A stretch of 47,019 nucleotides of DNA from a bacterium (GTDB lineage: Bacteria > JAJVIF01 > JAPKYR01), in contig JAPKYR010000182.1 of the NCBI GenBank assembly GCA_026394215.1, positions 1 through 47,019 of the forward strand, in the 5' to 3' direction. Numbering within the stretch: the stretch's first letter is position 1; every line of letters begins with the position of its first letter. Positions 37,239 through 45,133 of this stretch are shown here, one piece after another. The notes beneath the pieces are model-generated. The model saw only the letters and a list, made by a program, of their open reading frames with translations. It was not told the DNA's origin and did not search any database. The translations under genes were made by a program, and so were the position numbers.

Positions 37239-39902
37239 ATGTTTTACCGATTTATCGCGGTCCTGGCTTTAAGCATCACGCTGTTCACTTCCTGCAGTGG
37301 CGGCAGTGTTTCAGTAACCTCACCATCAAGCGACCCGAGCCAGCCCCAAATCTCTCAGGACCGGAACGACTCATCCCGATACCTCCTCGGCTATTACACA
37401 ATTTCAATCGATTCCGAAACCGGCGCGGCTGATATCGTCCCGCTTCGAACCACTCAATTTACGGCTAATGTTCTCAGAATTCTCCAACCGCCGGCGAACC
37501 CGGTGAATCTTGTCAGCGTTCAGGCGCTGGATATTTCCCACATTGCGGAGGGTTATATTGAGGTAAATTTCGGGATCAGACATCCGATTCCAGGTAACCC
37601 TATATCCCGTGCTTTCGACCTTCGCGGGATTCTTATCTCGAACGGGACGAAAGCATCGGTTCATGATCCGACCGCGATTTATGCGGACGTCGATGAAACA
37701 AGGCTTGTAAACGCCGATGGATACACGCGGTGGTGGAACGCGCAGGAATTTACTTCGTTCGAATGCCTGTTCGGCTACACAAAAGGGCAGATGGGCTTTC
37801 CGGTTTATCCAACAGCGACATTAAATGGTTATAAATATTATTCTTCGGCTTTCGATTACGATGAGCCGGTATGGGAACTCGACCCGGCATCGCGCGGGAC
37901 GTTCGAATCCGGCACTGCCGTTCTTAAACGTCCTATGTTTATTCAATTCGCGATGAACTGCGACAAACCGGATTTTACATTCAATTACGCAATAGATTTT
38001 TCGTGGGATCTTCCGGATAAGTCCGGCGCTCCCAATTATCCGGTGGACTCGTTCCCGCTGACAGCGAATATGGCTGAAGCTTATTGTGTCAGCGTCCTTC
38101 AGGGTGAGAGCACCGCATGGTATCAGGACTCGACAAGCAGCGGCGGCGAAATAAATCTGGGAATTCGAGTCTATGACTGGCAGGCTGTGGCCGACCCAAA
38201 AGGCGTCGCTAATGAAATCGACAGTATCTGGCTTGAATCCCCGGCGCTTAATGGACCGATCGATGTCATGCCGACGGCAACTGTCCTTCCGGACGGACCG
38301 ACATCAAGCGTTTTTGAAGTTTCACTCGGCAACCTCACTCTGACCCATTCGGGCGAAGAAGAGATGCTTGTATTTGTCGAGACGTCCGACGGAATCGGAT
38401 ACGAACCTCAAATTCAGGGCGGGGAAAATTTTGATTATCCCGACGCGCCGCTTGGATCATACGTTCTGACCTCGGTTCATATCGGGACCGAAAGTAGCAC
38501 CGTGCCTGCGCCCGTTGTGATCAGTATTGATCCGAATTTCGCGCAATCGGGCGATCAACTTACCGATGTAATTGTCCAGGGTCGGTTTTTCCAGGACGGC
38601 GCGCAGGTTGAATTAAGAAATGCGGATTACGGGAACATTGAATTCGAAAACGAAGTTATGATGGGTGGTGGAACGCAGATAACATGCGATCTCAACCTGG
38701 CCCTGGTTCATAACGGCATATACGACGTGGCGGTGATTAATCCCGACATGCAGGAAGGAGTTCTTGAGGACGGATTCACTGTCGACTGCGCGGATGGCAT
38801 GCATGAATACGGCGGGAAATATTTTCTTACTGGCGGACTATCCTGGAATTTCAATTGTCAGAGAGGCGATCTGGCAATTCTTGAGGCGGGAAGCCATGCG
38901 GGAGAATGTGTAGTCAAAAGAGATATTGACCAGTTCGGCGACTATACCGGGTACTATGTCGCATTCGATCCCGATATTCCCGGCGATACACCTGCAACCG
39001 ATTACTTCTCACTTCCCGGAAGAATTGATGGTAGTACAAACTATGTCGGGATGACCGCACAGATCGACCAGAATCCGATGAATGCCCAGATCGGGGTAGT
39101 CAATGGGAGAATGTTCGACACGGTGCAGATCATCGATGAGGACGGGGTCAATGTCGATTCTGTTGTGATCGAGACAACTTCGGATGCGTATCCCGGAAAA
39201 ATTTCCGTGATACCGGGCATGGATTTTGACAAGGACGGGGACTTATGGATCGTGACCGACCTTCGCGGCGAATGGCCCGGACCGCCTCAGGAAATTCTGC
39301 CGCCTGTATGGCAGCTCAGGCATTATGAGCTTCAGCCGTCAAATCCGTATTATGTCGAAAATCTCGCCGACCGTCTTGAGATCAATGACGATCTGACCGT
39401 GACCGGTACCGGCGGACCTGTGATCTGCAACTGGGTCGCGGATATCGCGATCAGCTACGCGGAAGATTCCCTGTTCGTTTTTGCCAACAGTTCCAGCGGC
39501 GAGATTTTTGTGAAATACGATATAAGCGTATCGCCTCCGCAATGGGTCGCTAATGCCGATTTGTATCCGGAATCGATGGCATTCTGCCCAAATCCATATT
39601 CCGGGACAACAAGGGTGGATATCGAATTCGATCACTCCGATCTATCGGTCGAAAATTGCCGCCTGATGGTCATGTACCAGACATGGGACGGGTCGATCCA
39701 CCTTCACCTTATGAGGATCGATACGGATTTTAATATTCTCAACGATGTTGTGCTCGGACCGAATTTCGGATCGTGGGACAACCCGCACTGCATGGCGATC
39801 AACACCGATCCCGATCTACGAAATATGATCATGATCGATATGGATTCCGCGCCGCCGCACAACGACTTTTTCTACTTCCCGATGCCGTCTGAGGGTTGGT
39901 AG
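37239..39902 (+). CDS. Lipoprotein: shared N-terminal module plus IPT/TIG-like and propeller-like C-terminus
   Basis: LFTSCSG lipobox; YLLGYYTISID...VPLRTTQFTANVLRILQPP; LVNADGYTRWWNAQEFTS; LGIRVYDWQA; PVVISIDPNFAQSGDQLTDVIVQGRFF. Confidence 0.83.
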   Translation: MFYRFIAVLALSITLFTSCSGGSVSVTSPSSDPSQPQISQDRNDSSRYLLGYYTISIDSETGAADIVPLRTTQFTANVLRILQPPANPVNLVSVQALDISHIAEGYIEVNFGIRHPIPGNPISRAFDLRGILISNGTKASVHDPTAIYADVDETRLVNADGYTRWWNAQEFTSFECLFGYTKGQMGFPVYPTATLNGYKYYSSAFDYDEPVWELDPASRGTFESGTAVLKRPMFIQFAMNCDKPDFTFNYAIDFSWDLPDKSGAPNYPVDSFPLTANMAEAYCVSVLQGESTAWYQDSTSSGGEINLGIRVYDWQAVADPKGVANEIDSIWLESPALNGPIDVMPTATVLPDGPTSSVFEVSLGNLTLTHSGEEEMLVFVETSDGIGYEPQIQGGENFDYPDAPLGSYVLTSVHIGTESSTVPAPVVISIDPNFAQSGDQLTDVIVQGRFFQDGAQVELRNADYGNIEFENEVMMGGGTQITCDLNLALVHNGIYDVAVINPDMQEGVLEDGFTVDCADGMHEYGGKYFLTGGLSWNFNCQRGDLAILEAGSHAGECVVKRDIDQFGDYTGYYVAFDPDIPGDTPATDYFSLPGRIDGSTNYVGMTAQIDQNPMNAQIGVVNGRMFDTVQIIDEDGVNVDSVVIETTSDAYPGKISVIPGMDFDKDGDLWIVTDLRGEWPGPPQEILPPVWQLRHYELQPSNPYYVENLADRLEINDDLTVTGTGGPVICNWVADIAISYAEDSLFVFANSSSGEIFVKYDISVSPPQWVANADLYPESMAFCPNPYSGTTRVDIEFDHSDLSVENCRLMVMYQTWDGSIHLHLMRIDTDFNILNDVVLGPNFGSWDNPHCMAINTDPDLRNMIMIDMDSAPPHNDFFYFPMPSEGW

Positions 39903-39942
39903 AAAATCGGGTTCCCCCATATATCGACAGCATCAGGCAGAT

Positions 39943-42774
39943 TTACGGCCCATATCGCGCGACAAAGATATCCACATAACCGGCTGCAGTTAGGATTATC
40001 TCATTCGGCTCGCCAGGTCCGAATATTGCAGAATATCTGAAGTCTCCTGTTACAACTGCAGAATCATCCGTAAGCGCCGTGATTCCTTCACCAGCATCAA
40101 CATCTAACCCTCCCGCACGTTTCGCCCAAACGAGTAAGCCATCCGGGTTGTAATGCGCGACGAAGATAGCATGCCAACCATCGCAAATCAGTACTGTCTC
40201 GTTAGGCTCGCCCTCTCCGAATATGCCTGATTCAGCAAAATATCCCGTCACGACAGTCGAATTGTCCGAAAGTGTCGTGATTCCTGAGCCATGATTAAAG
40301 GTTTCCTCACCACCTGCGCATTTCGCCCATGCGAGTGTACCGTCAGTGTTGAAACGCGCGATGAAGATAGCGGAATCGGGTGTTGAAGCGCAAGTCATAA
40401 CAGTCTCGTTTGGCTCCCCAGGTCCGAAGATGGTATTGCCCCGACACCATCCTGTCACGACTGTTGAATTATCCGAAAGTGTCGTGATCCCATAGCCAGA
40501 GCTGGTTCCATAGTCGCTTTTCGCCCAGGCGAGTGTGCCATCCGGGTTGTAACGCGCAATGAAGAAAGCATCATAACCATTGGAAGTCAGGATTGTCTCG
40601 TTAGGCTCGCCCTCTCCAAAAGTGGCCGAGTCTTCAAACACTCCTGTCACGACTGTCGAATCGTCCGAAAGCGATGTGATTCCATAGCCTCTGTCATCGT
40701 GGTAAATTCCTTTGGCGCGTTTCGCCCACGCGAGTGTGCCATCTGGATTGTAACGCGCGATGAAGATATCCGAATCTCCAACGGAAGTCAGGACTGTCTC
40801 GTTCGGCTCACCTGTGCCGAATGTAGCCGTTGCAGAAAAATACCCTGTTACGACCGTCGAATCGTCGGAAAGCGAGGTGATTCCAAAGCCCCCATCAAAA
40901 TAAATCCCTCCTGCCATTTTCGCCCAGATGAGGATGCCATCAGGATTGTAATGCGCGATGAAGATATCGGAATTTCCAGCGGAAGTCAGGACTGTCTCAT
41001 TAGGCTCGCCCGGTCCAAATGTGGCTGATCCTCCAAAGAATCCTGTCACGACTGTCGAATTGTCCGAAAGCGTCGTGATTCCATCGCCAGATCCTCCGGC
41101 GCTCTTCGCCCAAGCGAGTGTACCGTCCGGGTTGTAGCGCGCGATGAATAAACCACCAGAAGTCAGGACTGTCTGGTTCGGCTCACCAGGCCCGAATGTG
41201 GCCGACCCATAAAACACTCCTGTCACGACTGTCGAATTATCTGAAAGTGCCGTGATTGCATTGCCCTTTTCAAAACCGTGTCCTCCGGCGTCTTTCACCC
41301 AGCAAAGACACCCTGGTACTGCAGGGAGAATATAAACCTCCAATGGTTCGTCAAGAGTGTCTGTCGCACCTTCATCATCGGTGACCCGCAATTGCACATA
41401 ATATGTGCCTGCATCGCTCCATGTGTGCTCGATTTCTTCCCCAGTGTCATCAAATATACCATCATTATCCCAGTCCCACTCATAAAGCTGGATTGACCCG
41501 CCATCGGGATCGTACGAATTCGAACCTGAAAAACTAATCGGACAATTTTCATACTGCGAATTCGGTACAGCTTCAGCAATAGCTACCGGATTTACATATA
41601 CTTTCTCAACGACTGTCAGAGTCTGCAATTGATATGCAGTCAGATCGAGCCACGGTTTTCCGACCGGATCATTCTCGTCCGCTACTACTCCGATAAGGCA
41701 TATGTAATCGCCGATAGGAGCAAGTTTAGTATTTGAAACTGTTACTTCATAACTCGCAAAACCGCTCCCATCGCTTATCCATGCAGCGGTCGATACACCG
41801 TCGAAAAGCTCCGGACATTCGACTAACGGGTCGTGATATGTCGATTTTCCCTGCCAGTCATAGACATCGATCAACAATATCGTCTCGCCACCCGCGTCTG
41901 TTAAGCCCTGCCCTATCTGTTCTTCAGAAACAGAAATATTCCAGGGCTCCAGGCAGTTCGCATCGGTACCAAAATCATTGAGCGGATCGTCGACCGGTTC
42001 CGAAATCGGCGGCGCCCATGAGACATCGACGGCATATCCGATGACAAAAGTGTCGGACGGAAGCTTCATCGAGAGTGTCTTCACGTCGAGCGACCCGGCG
42101 TAAAAGGCATTGCGGTTATTAGCCGGATCGTCGGTACGGAAATAAATAAATCCATTGATATCCGAATTGGGCACTGTCTGTGTCGATAATTTGCCCGGAA
42201 AATATTTCTGAAAATCCCCGACAGGTGCGGTTAGTGTCGAGCCGTTATACAATGCGGTGTAGCCGTCGGCGTTGAGAAGCAAGCCTTCGCCAATGGAAGG
42301 ATCGGAAATCGACTTCCCGATCGATGGAAACGCATGGCTTCCGTTGAACATGATAATTGTCCTGATATCGAAAACGGAGTATAAAAGTCCGTCGAACGGG
42401 TGATCGATTCGAATATCCAGATCCAGGTACTGATAACCCGGTCCTGGAAAATTGAAACCCATGATCCTGAAACAGTCGTAGCACGGCGCTCCCTCGAGAA
42501 ATTTCAGGACGTTAAAATGGATTTCCCCTTCACGTACCGGGATTATCTCGATTTTCGGGCTGTCGGGATTTTCCACATCGACATAAATAAAATTGTACGC
42601 AAGCAGGTAATGGCTCCCCTCGCTTGAATCAGGCGCTGCCGCAGCATTCCCCGTTAATTCCGACGGGGAAAATGCCGCATCGGGAGTGACAGGCTGCGAG
42701 CCCTGTCCGGCACAGCCGGAAATAATCAACCACATCATTGCGATGATAAGAAGAATAAAACATGATCGGTGCAT
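39943..42774 (-). CDS. Lipoprotein: shared N-terminal module, one PKD domain, seven SBBP-like repeats
   Basis: WLIISGC lipobox; YLLAYNFIYVDV...IPVREGEIHFNVLKFL; LLNADGYTALYNGSTLTAP; LLIDVYDWQG; PKD LYEWDWDNDGIFDDTGEEIEHTW; seven GITTLSDNSTVVTGxFxxSATFGPGEPNETVLT units. Confidence 0.87.
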   Translation of the reverse strand: MHRSCFILLIIAMMWLIISGCAGQGSQPVTPDAAFSPSELTGNAAAAPDSSEGSHYLLAYNFIYVDVENPDSPKIEIIPVREGEIHFNVLKFLEGAPCYDCFRIMGFNFPGPGYQYLDLDIRIDHPFDGLLYSVFDIRTIIMFNGSHAFPSIGKSISDPSIGEGLLLNADGYTALYNGSTLTAPVGDFQKYFPGKLSTQTVPNSDINGFIYFRTDDPANNRNAFYAGSLDVKTLSMKLPSDTFVIGYAVDVSWAPPISEPVDDPLNDFGTDANCLEPWNISVSEEQIGQGLTDAGGETILLIDVYDWQGKSTYHDPLVECPELFDGVSTAAWISDGSGFASYEVTVSNTKLAPIGDYICLIGVVADENDPVGKPWLDLTAYQLQTLTVVEKVYVNPVAIAEAVPNSQYENCPISFSGSNSYDPDGGSIQLYEWDWDNDGIFDDTGEEIEHTWSDAGTYYVQLRVTDDEGATDTLDEPLEVYILPAVPGCLCWVKDAGGHGFEKGNAITALSDNSTVVTGVFYGSATFGPGEPNQTVLTSGGLFIARYNPDGTLAWAKSAGGSGDGITTLSDNSTVVTGFFGGSATFGPGEPNETVLTSAGNSDIFIAHYNPDGILIWAKMAGGIYFDGGFGITSLSDDSTVVTGYFSATATFGTGEPNETVLTSVGDSDIFIARYNPDGTLAWAKRAKGIYHDDRGYGITSLSDDSTVVTGVFEDSATFGEGEPNETILTSNGYDAFFIARYNPDGTLAWAKSDYGTSSGYGITTLSDNSTVVTGWCRGNTIFGPGEPNETVMTCASTPDSAIFIARFNTDGTLAWAKCAGGEETFNHGSGITTLSDNSTVVTGYFAESGIFGEGEPNETVLICDGWHAIFVAHYNPDGLLVWAKRAGGLDVDAGEGITALTDDSAVVTGDFRYSAIFGPGEPNEIILTAAGYVDIFVARYGP

Positions 42775-42861
42775 TAGCTAATCCTCCCCAAGCATTGTGC
42801 AATAATATTAATTATAGCACTAAATTACCTCACCTCTCCAAAATATTAATGAATAGCCCTT

Positions 42862-44913
42862 TTATAGACTGTTAGTAACTTCCACCAGTTCGGGATTCGC
42901 ATGCTGCCCGTTTGTGGCGCGTTCCTGAGCAAGTCCGTAGCGTTGTTCAACAGATGCAAGTATGGCTGTGAGCATTTCCTTGTAGCCCATGCCCTGAATT
43001 TTTGCCATTTTCGCGAGATGGCCATCCCAGCACCAGCCGGGATTCGGATTAACCTCGAGCAGCTTTGGGTTGCCTTCGGAATCGAGACGCCAGTCAAAGC
43101 GGCAGTAGTCGCGGCATTCAAGCCGCTCATACAACCTTAAACAGCAGGCAATCACGAATTTCTCGGTTTCTTCCGGAAGCTGCGCGGGGATGGATGTGAT
43201 TTTAAAATAGGGGGAATCGGGAAGCCACTTTGCCTCGTATCCGCACAACCTTGGAAGATCCTGCGGCAGCAAGGAATAATCTTCCTCGATTATCGGAAGC
43301 ACCGTGTAAGAATCGGGAGGATTACCGATTATCCCGACCGAAATATCGGAACCGGTCAGGAATTCCTCGACAAGGATCGGTTTATCGTATCCGAATTTGT
43401 CCTTGATTTCCTTGATTGCGTTTTCCAATTCCTTGACGTTGTTCGCGATACTTCTCTGGGTAATCCCAAAGCTCGAATCGCCAAAATTCGGCTTCGTGAT
43501 AACCGGAAAGCCGAATGGAATTTCCATGATCGTGTCTTCCGGCCTGATAATATCCGCTTCAGCGACGGGAATATCCATTTCCTTCGCGAGCCCCCTTGTG
43601 AGCGACTTGTCATAACAAATGGCAAGGCACTGAGGACCTGCCCCGGAGTAAGGGATGTTTAACGCTTCAAGCAGGCTCGGCACATGAAGCTCCAGCCTCG
43701 GATTGTTGTTGAAGCCCTCATCGCAGAGGTTTAATACTACATCGGTTTTACCCTTAAGTTCGGTAAGGTCGTGAATTAAAGTATCGTGATTGTCGATGAA
43801 CTTGAAACTGTATTCGGGAAGGCCCCTCAATGCGTCTTTCATCTGGTCGATAGTATAAAAATCGTCGTCATCGAAAACCGATTGAGGTTTCAGCGGATCG
43901 AATTTCCGAGGATCTCCAAGTATGACGACGACATTTCTGACATCCTTTTTTTTGCTCTTCGACTTGGACCATTCTTTCTTGACCTGCGCCGTCAGGATCA
44001 TCCTCTTCTCCATCATACCGAGATCCTGGTTACGCTGCGAATCCGGGATGATCGTTCCATGACTTTCGAAGCTTGTGTAACCGGCCGCGAGAAGCAGTTT
44101 CCCCATGCTCTCGTCCGTGTATAACCGTTCAGCATAGAACTGGTCGGCGATGACGCCCTTATCGACATGGGTCACGACTTCCCTTGAGACCAGCCTGTGA
44201 CCGTCGATTGAAAGCGATCTTTCCCTGCAGACGAACATGTTATTGCTGATCCATTCCCATGATCGCGGCTGATAATTATTTTTCAGGAACCCTCCGTCCG
44301 CGACATCGAGAAGAATACGTCCCCACGGTTTCAGGACACGGAACACTTCCTTGAGCACGCGCATGTCGTCCTGCATGGTTTCGAAATAGCCGATGCTGTT
44401 TCCAAGAATCATAACGACATCGAATGTATCCGGCGAAAATGGAAGCTTTCTCGCGTCCCCTTCGCGGAATTTAGCCACGAGGTTTTCTTTTTTCGCCCTG
44501 CTGCGCGCCCTCTGGATCAGGTAATGCGAGCGATCGAAACCGACGATATTGCTGAATCCCCTTCGCGATAATTCCAGCGAATGCCGTCCCTGTCCGCAGC
44601 ACAGATCGAGGATGTGATCATCCTTGTTAATGTTTAACAGAGTGCTGAAATGATCGATTTCAGTGGCCGTCAGACGGTTATCGTCGACTACATCGCCATC
44701 CGTTTTCATGTAGATGGAGTTGAAAATGTACCGCCACCAGTCTGACTTGACATGCTCTTCGAGGTTTGGGACCTCTCCCTTCATGATCTGCTTGCCCGAT
44801 TTGCTTTTCTCTTTTTCTTTATCCTTTTCCTTACTTCCAGGATCAGGTACCTCGCTTTTGTCGTTTACCATTTTTTTCCTACCCTCTTGTCGGAATATTA
44901 ATTTGTAAACCAC
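42862..44913 (-). CDS. Fusion: class I SAM methyltransferase plus ATP-grasp (D-Ala-D-Ala ligase-like)
   Basis: N-terminal HILDLCCGQGRHSLELSRRG and FDVVMILGNSIGYF; C-terminal VVVILGD, FPVITKPNFGDSSFGI, PILVEEFLTGSDISVGIIG, CRFDWRLDSEGNPKLLEVNPNPGW. The true start may be the inner ATG of MVNDKSEV. Confidence 0.85.
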   Translation of the reverse strand: MVYKLIFRQEGRKKMVNDKSEVPDPGSKEKDKEKEKSKSGKQIMKGEVPNLEEHVKSDWWRYIFNSIYMKTDGDVVDDNRLTATEIDHFSTLLNINKDDHILDLCCGQGRHSLELSRRGFSNIVGFDRSHYLIQRARSRAKKENLVAKFREGDARKLPFSPDTFDVVMILGNSIGYFETMQDDMRVLKEVFRVLKPWGRILLDVADGGFLKNNYQPRSWEWISNNMFVCRERSLSIDGHRLVSREVVTHVDKGVIADQFYAERLYTDESMGKLLLAAGYTSFESHGTIIPDSQRNQDLGMMEKRMILTAQVKKEWSKSKSKKKDVRNVVVILGDPRKFDPLKPQSVFDDDDFYTIDQMKDALRGLPEYSFKFIDNHDTLIHDLTELKGKTDVVLNLCDEGFNNNPRLELHVPSLLEALNIPYSGAGPQCLAICYDKSLTRGLAKEMDIPVAEADIIRPEDTIMEIPFGFPVITKPNFGDSSFGITQRSIANNVKELENAIKEIKDKFGYDKPILVEEFLTGSDISVGIIGNPPDSYTVLPIIEEDYSLLPQDLPRLCGYEAKWLPDSPYFKITSIPAQLPEETEKFVIACCLRLYERLECRDYCRFDWRLDSEGNPKLLEVNPNPGWCWDGHLAKMAKIQGMGYKEMLTAILASVEQRYGLAQERATNGQHANPELVEVTNSL

Positions 44914-45133
44914 TGAGTCTTCCTTATTTTCTGACTGTGGCTTCGCGATTAATATTTAAACAGTTTTGAGGGGATGTAAATAGCTTATGGGAAATATATG
45001 GAATTTTCGCAAGCGGAAAAAAATTCCAGCTCACCTGCCGGTAGCACTGTCGAGTCGGCGAACCCGTCAATCCGCAACTCATCCAATTCAATCCGCACTA
45101 CTTCTATTACATTTTTTACGCTAGAATATCCCC

